DNA of 64,000 bases. Origin: Microbacterium lacticum. Its GTDB lineage: Bacteria; Actinomycetota; Actinomycetes; Actinomycetales; Microbacteriaceae. The stretch spans positions 124,001-188,000 of the forward strand of contig NZ_VFPS01000001.1 in NCBI RefSeq assembly GCF_006716815.1, in the 5' to 3' direction. A program made the position numbers and the translations under genes. A model generated the notes under the pieces. It made no database searches, was not told where the DNA came from, and was given only the letters and a program-made list of their open reading frames with translations. Positions 32,403 through 41,488 of the stretch are shown one piece after another. How positions within the stretch are numbered: position 1 is the first letter of the stretch; each line of letters opens with the position of its first letter.

Positions 32403-32948
32403 ATGAGCGAGCATGACGTGCCCGGTGACGCGCAGTTCGGGTCCGAGCTGCTGTTCACCGACGGGCTGCCGCAGATGGACGACGAGGTCGGCTATCGCGG
32501 TGCGGTCGCCGCTCGCGCGGCCGGCATCACCTACCGCCAGCTCGACTATTGGGCCCGCACCGAGCTGGTGCAGCCCACCGTCCGCGGGGCGAAGGGCTCA
32601 GGCTCGCAGCGGCTGTACGGCTTCCGCGACATCCTCGTTCTGAAGCTCGTCAAGCGCCTGCTCGACACCGGCATCTCGCTGCAGCAGATCCGCACCGCCG
32701 TCGACCAGCTGCGCGCCGCGGGCATCCGCGATCTTGCGGGTACGACGCTCATGAGCGACGGCGCCTCGGTGTACCTGTGCACGTCGAACGACGAGGTCAT
32801 CGACCTCGTCAGCCGCGGCCAGGGAGTGTTCGGCATCGCCGTCGGCAAGGTGCTGCACGAGGTGGAGTCGACCCTGCTCGACTTCGACCCGCAGGCGCCC
32901 GACCCGGTCGACGAACTCGCGGCACGCCGCGCCGTCCGCTCCGCCTGA
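32403..32948 (+). CDS. MerR-family transcriptional regulator (Rv1830-like)
   Basis: 181 residues. GYRGAVAARAAGITYRQLDYWARTELVQPTVRGAKGSGSQRLYGFRDILVL (in blocks) is the winged helix; a coiled dimer helix follows (LLDTGISLQQIRTAVDQL). It corresponds by position and sequence to the second MerR protein of the garA-ftsR neighbourhood. The DUF151/bifunctional-nuclease gene that lies between them in mycobacteria is absent. ATG 32403 is used; a TACCGT hexamer at 32372-32377 is a plausible -10. Confidence 0.83.
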   Translation: MSEHDVPGDAQFGSELLFTDGLPQMDDEVGYRGAVAARAAGITYRQLDYWARTELVQPTVRGAKGSGSQRLYGFRDILVLKLVKRLLDTGISLQQIRTAVDQLRAAGIRDLAGTTLMSDGASVYLCTSNDEVIDLVSRGQGVFGIAVGKVLHEVESTLLDFDPQAPDPVDELAARRAVRSA

Positions 32949-33017
32949 CGGCGCGCGTCGGCGTCAGCCGGTCACGACATCAGGGATCGCCGCGCCGCGT
33001 GAGCGGATCGGAAGCGA

Positions 33018-33824
33018 TCAGGCGCGCTGTTCGCCGGCCGCGATGCGTCCGGTGCGCATGACGCGGTCGAGCACCGCGTCGAAGTCGCCGGCGAGCTCCT
33101 GAGCGGAGTCGCCCGGCCAGATGTGCAGGGGCTTCGCCGCGCCCTGCGCCTGCTGCAGCGAGGTGCGCTCGGGCAGCTGCGGAGAGAGCACGAGCGGCCC
33201 GAACATGTCGCGGAGCTCCTTGATGCGGAACTGGTGCTCGATCGACTGTGGACGCACGCGGTTGACGACGATGCCGAGGGGCTGCAGGCGTGGCGACAGG
33301 CCGCGGCGGATCTCCTCGATCGCGCGGAGCGCCCGGTCGGCGGCAGCCACCGAGAACAGGCCGGGCTCGGTGACGACGATGACGCGGTCCGACGCCGCCC
33401 ACGCGGTGCGGGTGAGCGCGTTGAGCGACGGCGCGCAGTCGATCAGCACGAGGTCGTAGTCGGCCTCGATCGTGGCGAGGGCCTCCTCCAGCTTCCACAC
33501 GTCGCGCACGCTCGGGTGCGGGCCGTCGAAGTTGATCGCCGAGGGGCTGCCGATCATCACGTCGATCGTGCCCGCGTGCACCTTCGCCCAGCCGCTCGAG
33601 GTGATCGCCTGACGGACGACCTTCTCCTTGGGGTTGGCGAGCACGTCGGCAACGTTCAGGCGCCCGGCGACCTGGATGTCCATGCCCGTCGACACGTCGG
33701 ACTGCGGGTCGAGGTCGACGACGAGAGTCCGCACGCCGCGGGCGAACGCCGCAGAGGCGAGGCCGAGCGTGACGGTCGTCTTGCCGACACCTCCCTTGAG
33801 TGAGGAGACGGAAAGTACGTGCAC
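33018..33824 (-). CDS. ParA/Soj-family ATPase
   Basis: 268 residues. Deviant Walker [18 protein letters not shown] (residues 8-24), VVDLDPQSDVSTGMD and the second-lysine signature KGGVGKTT identify a ParA-type ATPase; YDLVLIDCAPSLNALTRTA is Walker B. No parB or parS is adjacent, so it is more likely an orphan positioning or division ATPase than the chromosomal partition ParA. GTG 33824 is 8 nt from TAACGT. It is divergent from pyruvate carboxylase. Confidence 0.85.
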   Translation of the reverse strand: MHVLSVSSLKGGVGKTTVTLGLASAAFARGVRTLVVDLDPQSDVSTGMDIQVAGRLNVADVLANPKEKVVRQAITSSGWAKVHAGTIDVMIGSPSAINFDGPHPSVRDVWKLEEALATIEADYDLVLIDCAPSLNALTRTAWAASDRVIVVTEPGLFSVAAADRALRAIEEIRRGLSPRLQPLGIVVNRVRPQSIEHQFRIKELRDMFGPLVLSPQLPERTSLQQAQGAAKPLHIWPGDSAQELAGDFDAVLDRVMRTGRIAAGEQRA

Positions 33825-33832
33825 GAGGCTCT

Positions 33833-33838
33833 ACGTTA
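33833..33838 (-). promoter_or_regulatory. -10 hexamer TAACGT of the ParA gene
   Basis: TAACGT (minus strand) ends 8 nt before GTG 33824. Confidence 0.35.
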
Positions 33839-33846
33839 CCGTCCCC

Positions 33847-33907
33847 TAGGCTGTGAGGACACTCAGCTGTCCACTTGGCACCCCCGGCGTGTGATGTCGC
33901 ACGCCGG
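33847..33907 (+). promoter_or_regulatory. pyc promoter (TAGGCT) and two leader hairpins
   Basis: TAGGCT at 33847-33852 predicts a transcript start near 33859. The leader can form GGACA/TGTCC (33857-33872) and a perfect 8-bp stem CCGGCGTG/CACGCCGG (33884-33907). A ribosome site AGAGG lies just before ATG 33928. Confidence 0.4.
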
Positions 33908-33927
33908 CCTCTCCGTAAGAGGTGAGC

Positions 33928-36900
33928 ATGTTCCGAAAGATCCTGGTCGCGAACCGTGGCGAAATCGCCATCCGAGGGTTCCGCGCCGCCGTCGAACTGG
34001 GCGCCCGCACGGTCGCCGTCTTCCCCTGGGAGGACCGGGGGTCGCTGCACCGGCAGAAGGCCGACGAGTCGTATGAGATCGGCGAGCCCGGGCATCCGGT
34101 GCGCGCCTACCTCGACATCGACGAGATCATCCGCGTGGCGCTCGCCGCCGGGGCCGACGCGATCTACCCCGGCTATGGTTTCCTGTCGGAGAACCCCGAC
34201 CTCGCCGCCCGAGCGGCCGAGAACGGCATCGTGTTCATCGGACCGCCCGCCCGCGCGCTCGAGATGGCCGGCAACAAGGTGACCGCGAAGCACCACGCCA
34301 TTGCGGCCGGCGTCCCGGTGCTGCGCTCCACCGAGGCATCCGACGACGTCGATAGCCTCGTCGCCCAGGCCGAGGAGATCGGCTTCCCCATCTTCGTCAA
34401 GGCGGTCGCCGGCGGCGGCGGCCGCGGCATGCGCCGCGTCGAGACCGCCGGAGAGCTGCCGCCCGCGATCGCCGAGGCGTCGCGCGAGGCCGAGGCGGCC
34501 TTCGGCGATGGGCGCGTCTTCCTCGAGCAGGCGGTGCTGCGCCCCCGGCACATCGAGGTGCAGATCCTCGCGGATGCCACGGGGGAGACCGTGCACCTGT
34601 TCGAGCGCGACTGCTCGGTGCAGCGCCGCCACCAGAAGGTCATCGAGATCGCGCCCGCGCCGAACCTCGACCCGGAGATCGCCGCAAGCCTGCACGCCCA
34701 CGCCGTCGCGTTCGCCCGGTCGATCGGGTACGAGAACGCCGGCACGGTGGAGTTCCTCCTCGAGACAGCCGGGCCGCGCACCGGCGAGGTCGTCTTCATC
34801 GAGATGAACCCGCGCATCCAGGTCGAGCACACCGTGACCGAGGAGGTCACCGACGTCGACCTCGTGCAGTCGCAGATCCGGATCGCGGCGGGGGAGACCC
34901 TCGCCGACCTCGGCCTCCACCAGGAGAACATCCACCTGCGCGGCGCGGCCCTGCAGTGCCGCATCACGACGGAAGACCCCTCGCAGGGCTTCCGTCCCGA
35001 CACCGGACGCATCACCACGTACCGCTCGCCCGGCGGCGCCGGCATCCGCCTCGACGGCGGCACGACGGCGGCGGGCTCGCAGATCAGCCCGCACTTCGAC
35101 TCGATGCTCGCCAAGCTCACCTGCCGCGGGCGCGACTTCCCGGCCGCGGTCGCCCGGGCGCGGCGGGCGCTCGCGGAGTTCCGCATCCGCGGCGTCTCGA
35201 CGAACATCCCGTTCCTGCGCGCGGTGCTCGACGACGCCGCCTTCGTCGCGGGCGACGTGTCGACCTCGTTCATCGACGAGCGGCCCGAGCTGCTCACCCG
35301 CAACCCCTCCCGCGACCGCGCCACGAAGCTGCTCAAGTGGCTCGCCGACGTGACCGTGAACCAGCCCTACGGCGAGAAGCCGCTGTCGGTCTCGCCGGGC
35401 AGCAAGCTGCCGCAGATCGATCTGCAGGCGCCGCCGCCGCGCGGGGGGCGTGACGTGCTGCGCGAGCTCGGCCCCGCTGGGTTCGCCCAGGCGCTGCGCG
35501 CCCAGACCGCCCTCGCGGTCACCGAGACGACGTTCCGCGACGCGCACCAGTCGCTCCTCGCGACCCGGGTGCGCACGCGCGACCTCGTGCGCGTCGGACC
35601 GCACGTGGCCCGGATGACCCCGCAGCTGCTCTCGGTCGAGGCGTGGGGCGGAGCGACCTACGACGTCGCGCTGCGGTTCCTCGCCGAAGACCCGTGGGAG
35701 CGCCTCGAGGCGCTCCGCGACGCGATGCCGAACATCCCGATCCAGATGCTGCTGCGCGGGCGCAACACCGTCGGCTACACGCCGCGGCCGACGGCGGTGA
35801 CGGATGCCTTCGTCGCCGAGGCGGCGGCGACCGGCGTCGACATCTTCCGCATCTTCGACGCGCTGAACGACGTCGACCAGATGCTGCCGGCGATCTCGGC
35901 GGTGCTCGAGACCGGCACCGCGGTGGCCGAGGTGGCGGTCTGCTACACCTCCGACCTCCTCGACCCCGCCGAGTCGCTCTACACCCTGGACTACTATCTG
36001 CGCCTGGCCGACCGCATCGCGGCATCCGGGGCGCACATCCTCGCGATCAAGGACATGGCGGGGCTCCTCCGGCCCGCCGCGGCGGCGCGGCTCGTCACGG
36101 CGCTCCGCGAACGGTTCGACCTGCCGGTGCACGTGCACACGCACGACACCGCCGGAGGTCAGCTCGCGACGCTCCTCGCCGCGAGCGCGGCCGGGGCCGA
36201 TGCGGTGGATGCCGCGGCCGCGCCCCTCGCCGGAACGACGAGCCAGCCCTCGCTCTCGGCCATCGTCGCCGCCCTCGCGCACACCGAGCGCGACACGGGC
36301 CTCGACCTCGACGCGGTCAGCGCCCTCGAGCCCTACTGGGAGGCGGTGCGTCACCTGTACCGCCCGTTCGAGTCGGGCCTGCCGGGCCCCACCGGGCGCG
36401 TCTACCACCACGAGATCCCCGGTGGCCAGCTCTCGAACCTGCGCCAGCAGGCGATCGCGCTCGGCCTCGCCGACCAGTTCGAGCGCATCGAGGACATGTA
36501 CGCCGCCGCCGACCGCATCCTCGGGCGCATCCCGAAGGTGACGCCGTCGTCGAAGGTGGTCGGCGATCTCGCCCTCGCGCTCGTCGCGGCGAACGCCGAC
36601 CCGGCCGACTTCGAGGAGAACCCGCAGGCCTACGACATCCCCGACTCGGTCGTGGGCTTCATGGCCGGTGAACTCGGCGACCTCCCTGGCGGGTGGCCCG
36701 AGCCGTTCCGCTCGAAGGTGCTCGCGGGCCGTGAGGTGACGGTGGAGGTCCCGCCGCTCACCGCCGACGAGGAGAGCGGGCTCGCCGGCGACGCGGCCGA
36801 GCGCCGCCAGACGCTCAACCGGCTACTCTTCCCGGCGCCCGCCCGCGAGTTCGAGCAGCTGCGCGCGGAGTTCGGCGACCTGTCGGCCCTCGGCACGCCC

Positions 36901-37335
36901 GACTACTTCTACGGCCTGAAGCCGGGCGAGGAGCACGTCGCCGAGATCGACCCCGGCGTGCAGCTCTACGTCGGGCTCGAGGCGATCGGCGAACCGGATG
37001 CCGCCGGCATGCGCACCGTCATGACGACGCTCAACGGGCAGTTGCGTCCCGTGTTCGTGCGCGACCGCAGCATCGCCGTCGAGACCCGTCGCGCCGAGCG
37101 CGCCGACACGTCCATGCCCGGCCAGGTGGCGGCGCCCTTCTCGGGCGCGGTGACCGTGAAGGTCGCCGTCGGCGACAAGGTGCAGGCGGGTCAGGCCGTG
37201 GCATCCATCGAGGCGATGAAGATGGAGGCGGCGATCACGGCTCCGGTCGCGGGCGTCGTCGAGCGTACCGTCGTCTCGGGCACGGCCCCGGTCGAAGCGG
37301 GAGATCTTTTGCTCGTCCTCCGACCCGCCGACTAG
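33928..37335 (+). CDS. pyc: pyruvate carboxylase
   Basis: 1135 residues, single-chain form. Order: biotin carboxylase (KILVANRGEIAIRGFRAAVELG, ATP loop KAVAGGGGRGMR, catalytic EMNPRIQVEHTVTEEVT), carboxyltransferase (TTFRDAHQSLLATRVRT with metal site, IKDMAGLL, HVHTHDTAGG), PYC/OADA domain, and biotinyl domain with the biotinylated lysine K1098 in EAMKMEAAI. It makes oxaloacetate from pyruvate and bicarbonate for anaplerosis. ATG 33928 is preferred over GTG 33922 because of GAGG spacing. Monocistronic, behind a structured leader. Confidence 0.96.
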   Translation: MFRKILVANRGEIAIRGFRAAVELGARTVAVFPWEDRGSLHRQKADESYEIGEPGHPVRAYLDIDEIIRVALAAGADAIYPGYGFLSENPDLAARAAENGIVFIGPPARALEMAGNKVTAKHHAIAAGVPVLRSTEASDDVDSLVAQAEEIGFPIFVKAVAGGGGRGMRRVETAGELPPAIAEASREAEAAFGDGRVFLEQAVLRPRHIEVQILADATGETVHLFERDCSVQRRHQKVIEIAPAPNLDPEIAASLHAHAVAFARSIGYENAGTVEFLLETAGPRTGEVVFIEMNPRIQVEHTVTEEVTDVDLVQSQIRIAAGETLADLGLHQENIHLRGAALQCRITTEDPSQGFRPDTGRITTYRSPGGAGIRLDGGTTAAGSQISPHFDSMLAKLTCRGRDFPAAVARARRALAEFRIRGVSTNIPFLRAVLDDAAFVAGDVSTSFIDERPELLTRNPSRDRATKLLKWLADVTVNQPYGEKPLSVSPGSKLPQIDLQAPPPRGGRDVLRELGPAGFAQALRAQTALAVTETTFRDAHQSLLATRVRTRDLVRVGPHVARMTPQLLSVEAWGGATYDVALRFLAEDPWERLEALRDAMPNIPIQMLLRGRNTVGYTPRPTAVTDAFVAEAAATGVDIFRIFDALNDVDQMLPAISAVLETGTAVAEVAVCYTSDLLDPAESLYTLDYYLRLADRIAASGAHILAIKDMAGLLRPAAAARLVTALRERFDLPVHVHTHDTAGGQLATLLAASAAGADAVDAAAAPLAGTTSQPSLSAIVAALAHTERDTGLDLDAVSALEPYWEAVRHLYRPFESGLPGPTGRVYHHEIPGGQLSNLRQQAIALGLADQFERIEDMYAAADRILGRIPKVTPSSKVVGDLALALVAANADPADFEENPQAYDIPDSVVGFMAGELGDLPGGWPEPFRSKVLAGREVTVEVPPLTADEESGLAGDAAERRQTLNRLLFPAPAREFEQLRAEFGDLSALGTPDYFYGLKPGEEHVAEIDPGVQLYVGLEAIGEPDAAGMRTVMTTLNGQLRPVFVRDRSIAVETRRAERADTSMPGQVAAPFSGAVTVKVAVGDKVQAGQAVASIEAMKMEAAITAPVAGVVERTVVSGTAPVEAGDLLLVLRPAD

Positions 37336-37383
37336 CCTGGGGCGGGGGCGCACGGCGTCCACGAGTGATCTGGAGTGTGGAAC

Positions 37384-38868
37384 GTGGCGCCTGAGCGTAA
37401 CGAGAACGAGGGCGAGAACGCCGACAACGGCGTGCTGGCCACGACCGACGGCACGGAGACGACCGGCATCGGCATCGTCGAGGGGGCGACCGCGCAGGTC
37501 GAGGTGACGCTGCCGACGGCCTTCGACGAAGAGGACGACTTCGACGACGACGTCGTGCGCGGCGAGGACGTGACGCTCGTGCAGCTCGAGCAGCTGCCGG
37601 CCGAGCGCGACGAGGTGCGGGGCGAGGCCCCCGCGACGACGGCGGTGCCCGTGGCATCCGTCTCCGCGGCCTCCGCGGAGCCCGCGCCGAAGGCGTCGGT
37701 GTCGGCGGCCGCGGCCGCATCGGCAGCCGCGGCGAAGACCGCTCCCGCACCGAAGACCGCGGCCGCGGCGAAGGCATCCTCCTCCGTGGCATCCACCTCG
37801 GCGACCGCGCCCGCCGCCTCCGACGCGTCCCGCGCCGAGCTCGACCACCACGAGCGGGTGCGCCCGCGCACCTCCGAGATCACGCTGCAGTCGCGCCGAC
37901 TCGGCGACTTCGAGGTCGACCGCGAGAGCTCCGACCTGCTCACCGCCGACCGCCTGCTCGACCCCGCGCACGTCGTCCGGCCCGAGCCGGAGGGTGCGTG
38001 GCGGCACCTCGTCTACACGCTGTCGGGCCGGCGCATCAACCTCGGCGACAGCAAGCGCGCCCGCGCGCGCAAACAGCTCGGCGATCGCATCGCCGCGCCG
38101 CTGTCCGGCGGCGCGCGGTTCGTGCCCGTCCTCTCGCGCAAGGGCGGCGTCGGCAAGACGACCGTCACGACGCTCCTCGGCATGGCGCTCGCGGATGCCC
38201 GTGAGGATCGCATCATCGCCGTCGACGCGAACCCGGACCGCGGCACCCTCGCCGAGCGGGTCGGGCGCACGAGCGGCAAGACCGTGCGCGACCTCGTGCG
38301 GGCGCGCGGCGACGTGCACGGCTTCAACGACATCTCGCAGATCGTCGCGCGCGACCACACGCGCCTCGACGTGCTCGCCTCCGACGCCGACCCGCACGTG
38401 TCCGAGGCATTCAGCGACGCCGACTACCGCGACGTCGCCGAGGTCGCGGCGCACTTCTACTCGGTCGTGCTCACCGACACCGGCACGGGCATCGTGCACT
38501 CGGTCATGGAGGCGACCCTCGAGCACGCCGACGAGCTCGTCATCGTCGCGGGGCTGAGCATCGACGAGGCCCGCCTCGCGTCGGAGACGCTCACCTGGCT
38601 TGAGTCGAACGGCTACGCCGAGCGCGTGCGCTCCGCCGTCGTGGTGCTGAACACCTCCCGTCCCGGCGCGGCGCTCGTGCGCGCCGACGAGCTCGACGCG
38701 CACTTCCGCAGCCGGGTGCGCGCCGTCGTCCGCCTGCCCTACGACCCGCACATCGCGTCGGGCAGTGCGATCTCGTTCCGCGACCTGCAGCCCGAGACCC
38801 GCGACGCCGCGCGCGAGCTCGCCGCGATCGTCGTCGAGGGTCTGCGCGCCTCGTCGGTCGCCGCCTGA
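37384..38868 (+). CDS. MinD/ParA-like ATPase with long disordered N-terminus
   Basis: 494 residues. The first 140 are low-complexity: acidic, then Ala/Ser/Pro/Lys-rich ([20 protein letters not shown]). The ATPase domain begins at about residue 245 with [20 protein letters not shown], followed by [18 protein letters not shown] and [15 protein letters not shown] in place of the usual DCPP switch. Such proteins occur in actinobacteria near secretion and polarity genes (EspI-like), but the partner here is unknown. GTG 37384 follows GGAG. A TAGCCT -10 candidate (37333-37338) shares its first three bases with the pyc stop codon. The stop overlaps def. Confidence 0.8.
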   Translation: MAPERNENEGENADNGVLATTDGTETTGIGIVEGATAQVEVTLPTAFDEEDDFDDDVVRGEDVTLVQLEQLPAERDEVRGEAPATTAVPVASVSAASAEPAPKASVSAAAAASAAAAKTAPAPKTAAAAKASSSVASTSATAPAASDASRAELDHHERVRPRTSEITLQSRRLGDFEVDRESSDLLTADRLLDPAHVVRPEPEGAWRHLVYTLSGRRINLGDSKRARARKQLGDRIAAPLSGGARFVPVLSRKGGVGKTTVTTLLGMALADAREDRIIAVDANPDRGTLAERVGRTSGKTVRDLVRARGDVHGFNDISQIVARDHTRLDVLASDADPHVSEAFSDADYRDVAEVAAHFYSVVLTDTGTGIVHSVMEATLEHADELVIVAGLSIDEARLASETLTWLESNGYAERVRSAVVVLNTSRPGAALVRADELDAHFRSRVRAVVRLPYDPHIASGSAISFRDLQPETRDAARELAAIVVEGLRASSVAA

Positions 38869-39359
38869 TGGCCGTTCGCGAGATCCGCCTCTTCGGCGAC
38901 CCCGTGCTCCGCGCCGTCAGCGCACCGATCGACGTGATCGACGAGGGCGTGCGCGCTCTCGTGACCGACCTCGTCGACACGGTCGAGCTGCCCGGTCGTG
39001 CGGGGGTCGCGGCGCCGCAGATCGGTGTCGCGCTGCGCGCCTTCAGCTACAACATCGACGGCGACATCGGGTACGTGCTGAACCCGGTGCTCGCCGAAGT
39101 GCGCGGCGAGCCGCAGCCGGTGGGGGAGGGATGCCTGTCGGTGCCCGGCCTCTGGCACGACGCGCTCCGCCACCCGTGGGCGCGCGTCACCGGCATCGAC
39201 CTCGACGGCAACGACATCGTGCTCGAGGGCGACGGGCTGCTCGCCCAGGCGCTGCAGCACGAGACCGATCACCTCGACGGCATGCTGTACCTCTCGCGCC
39301 TCAGCCCCGCCGACCGCAAGACGGCGATGCGCGAGGTGCGCGAGAGCTCCTGGTTCTGA
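38868..39359 (+). CDS. def: peptide deformylase
   Basis: 163 residues. Motif 1 GVAAPQIGV (consensus GxGxAAPQ), motif 2 EGCLSVPG with the metal-binding cysteine and motif 3 [11 protein letters not shown] with the two metal histidines and catalytic glutamate. It removes the formyl group from nascent N-termini. ATG 38868 overlaps the stop of the MinD-like gene (TGATG). Slightly shorter than E. coli Def and without a C-terminal helix extension. Whether it is the housekeeping copy cannot be told from this window. Confidence 0.93.
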   Translation: MAVREIRLFGDPVLRAVSAPIDVIDEGVRALVTDLVDTVELPGRAGVAAPQIGVALRAFSYNIDGDIGYVLNPVLAEVRGEPQPVGEGCLSVPGLWHDALRHPWARVTGIDLDGNDIVLEGDGLLAQALQHETDHLDGMLYLSRLSPADRKTAMREVRESSWF

Positions 39360-39393
39360 GCCGCGCGGCGCCCCGCGGCGACGGGAGACGGAA

Positions 39394-39424
39394 CGGGGAC
39401 CGGCGGTCTCCCACGCGGTCCCCG
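39394..39424. terminator. possible hairpin between convergent def and fadD15-like genes
   Basis: CGGGGACC (39394-39401) pairs with GGTCCCCG (39417-39424) around a 15-nt loop; no T-run. Confidence 0.4.
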
Positions 39425-39439
39425 ATCCGGTGAGGCGTG

Positions 39440-41275
39440 TCAGCCGAGCGACACGTTCGTGGTGTTGACCGGCACGGTGTAGATCTCATCGACGGCGTCG
39501 GCGAAGTCGTCGAGGATGACCCCGCGCTTGATGCTCATCTTCGGCGTCAGGTGGCCGCTGCCCTCGGTCCACTCGACGGGCAGGATCGTGAACTTGCGGA
39601 TCGACTCGGCGCGCGAGACCGACTTGTTCGCGCGGTCGACCGCCAGCTGCACCTCGTCACGCACCTTCGGGTTCTTCGCCGCCTCCTCGAGCGACATGTC
39701 GGCCGGCAGCCCGTTGTTGGCGAGCCACGTGGGCAGCATCTCGGGGTCGAGCGTCACGAGCGCCGCGATGAAGGGCTTCTGGTCGCCGACGACGACGACC
39801 TGCCCGACGATCGGGTTCGCGCGGATCGGGTCTTCGAGCGCGGCCGGCGCGACGTTCTTGCCGCCCGCGGTGACGATGATCTCCTTCTTGCGGCCGGTGA
39901 TCGAGAGGAACCCCTCGTCGTCGAACGAGCCGAGGTCGCCGGTCTTGAACCAGTCGCCGTCGAAGGCGGCCGCGGTCGCCTCGGGGTTGCGCCAGTACTC
40001 CTTGAAGACGTTGATGCCGCGCACCTCGATCTCGCCGTCCTCGGCGAGGCGCACGCCGACACCCGGCAGCACCGGACCGACGGTGCCGATCTTCGCCTTC
40101 TCGGGCGTGCTCACGGTCGCGGGGGCGGTCGTCTCGGTGAGGCCGTAGCCCTCGAGGATCGTCACGCCGAGGCTGTGGAAGAAGTGGCCGAGTCGCGGGC
40201 CGAGCGGCGCCGAGCCCGACACGGCGTACGTGACGCGCCCGCCCATCGCCTCGCGCAGCTTGCTGTAGACGAGCTTGTCGAACAGCGCGAACTTGATCTT
40301 GGTCAACAGCGGCACCTTCTTGCCGTCCTGCAGGAGCGCGGAGTGCTCGACGGCGGTCGCGGCGGCGGCGCGGAAGATCTTGCCCTTGCCGCCCGCCTCG
40401 GCCTTCTGCTCGGCCGAGTTGTAGACCTTCTCGAACACGCGCGGCACGGCGAGGAGGAACGTCGGCTGGAAGGAGCCGAGCGCCGGCAGCAGCTGCTTGG
40501 TGTCGGGCTGGTGGCCCGTCTTGACGCCGGCGTGCACGTCGAGGATCGAGATGAAGCGCGCGAACACGTGCGCCGTCGTGATGAACAGCAGCGTCGAGGC
40601 GCCGGGTGTGTTCACGACCTCTTCGAGCGACGTGGCGGAGTTGCGGGCCAGCTCGACGAAGTTGCTGTGCGTGAGCACGCATCCCTTCGGCCGACCGGTC
40701 GAGCCGGACGTGTAGATGAGGGTCGCGATGTCGGAGCCGACGGCGAGGCCGCGGCGGCGCTCGATCTCGCCGTCGTCGACCGAGACGCCGCCGGCGCGCA
40801 GGGTGTCGAGGGCACCGGATGCCATGCTCCAGGTGTCGCGCACGAGGGGGAGCTCGTCCCGCACCTCGGCGACGCGGGCGGCGTGCTCCTCCGACTCGGA
40901 GAGCACGGCGATCGCGCCGGAGTCGGAGACGATCCAGCTGATCTGCGCGGCGGAGCTCGTCTCGTAGACGGGCACCATCACGGCCCCGGCGAAGAAGAGC
41001 GCGAAGTCGACGAGCGACCACTCGTAGGTGGTGCGGGCGATGAAGGCGACCTTGTCGCCCGGCTCGATGCCCGCGGCGACGAACCCCTTCGCGAGCTCGA
41101 TCACCTGGCGCTGGAACTCCGCGGCTGTGATGTCGCGCCAGCCGGCGCCCTCGGGCACGGCGAACAGGGCGAGCGACGGGGTCGCGCGCACCCGCTCGAC
41201 GAGCAGATCGGCGACGTTGGCGTTCGGGTCGGCGGGCACGACGGCGGGAACTTCGAACTGGACGGCGGCGCTCAT
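39440..41275 (-). CDS. fadD15: long-chain fatty-acid-CoA ligase (FadD15-like AMP-binding enzyme)
   Basis: 611 residues. Phosphate loop TLIYTSGSTGRPKGCVLTH, adenylate motif ILEGYGLTETTAP, WFKTGDLGSFDDEGFLSITGRKKEIIVTAGGKNVAP (A8 hinge region, given here in consecutive pieces) and the catalytic lysine region near the C-terminus (GHLTPKMSIKRG). It activates fatty acids to acyl-CoA. ATG 41275 (MSAAVQFEV) is chosen; GGAG lies about 14 nt upstream. It corresponds to fadD15 (Rv2187), which in mycobacteria also precedes the ROK/plsC/aroG group, so this neighbourhood is conserved. Confidence 0.92.
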   Translation of the reverse strand: MSAAVQFEVPAVVPADPNANVADLLVERVRATPSLALFAVPEGAGWRDITAAEFQRQVIELAKGFVAAGIEPGDKVAFIARTTYEWSLVDFALFFAGAVMVPVYETSSAAQISWIVSDSGAIAVLSESEEHAARVAEVRDELPLVRDTWSMASGALDTLRAGGVSVDDGEIERRRGLAVGSDIATLIYTSGSTGRPKGCVLTHSNFVELARNSATSLEEVVNTPGASTLLFITTAHVFARFISILDVHAGVKTGHQPDTKQLLPALGSFQPTFLLAVPRVFEKVYNSAEQKAEAGGKGKIFRAAAATAVEHSALLQDGKKVPLLTKIKFALFDKLVYSKLREAMGGRVTYAVSGSAPLGPRLGHFFHSLGVTILEGYGLTETTAPATVSTPEKAKIGTVGPVLPGVGVRLAEDGEIEVRGINVFKEYWRNPEATAAAFDGDWFKTGDLGSFDDEGFLSITGRKKEIIVTAGGKNVAPAALEDPIRANPIVGQVVVVGDQKPFIAALVTLDPEMLPTWLANNGLPADMSLEEAAKNPKVRDEVQLAVDRANKSVSRAESIRKFTILPVEWTEGSGHLTPKMSIKRGVILDDFADAVDEIYTVPVNTTNVSLG

Positions 41276-41417
41276 GAGGCGGCAACTCCTTCGGTACCGG
41301 GTGACGTCGAGGTGACGGGTGGAATCGAGTCTAACGGGTGCTGACACTCAGTCTCGCGGTGGGCTCGCCCAGGATCAGACCCGGCGACGGGACCCCGGAG
41401 AACTGTGGCTCCCACAC

Positions 41418-41423
41418 TAGACT
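41418..41423 (+). promoter_or_regulatory. -10 hexamer TAGACT upstream of the ROK kinase
   Basis: TAGACT lies 5 nt before an in-frame ATG (41429), but a stronger ribosome site precedes GTG 41489, so a 60-nt leader is the alternative. Confidence 0.4.
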
Positions 41424-41488
41424 CTCGGATGCCGTGCGACCCCGCGCGCGGAGTGCGCGGGGCATCCGGGCGGTGGGAGAGGAGGGTC

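Noticed and set aside
32980..36411. A 1143-codon minus-strand open frame across ParA and pyc
   Set aside because: Composition is shadow-like and it covers two well-supported genes and their intergenic region.
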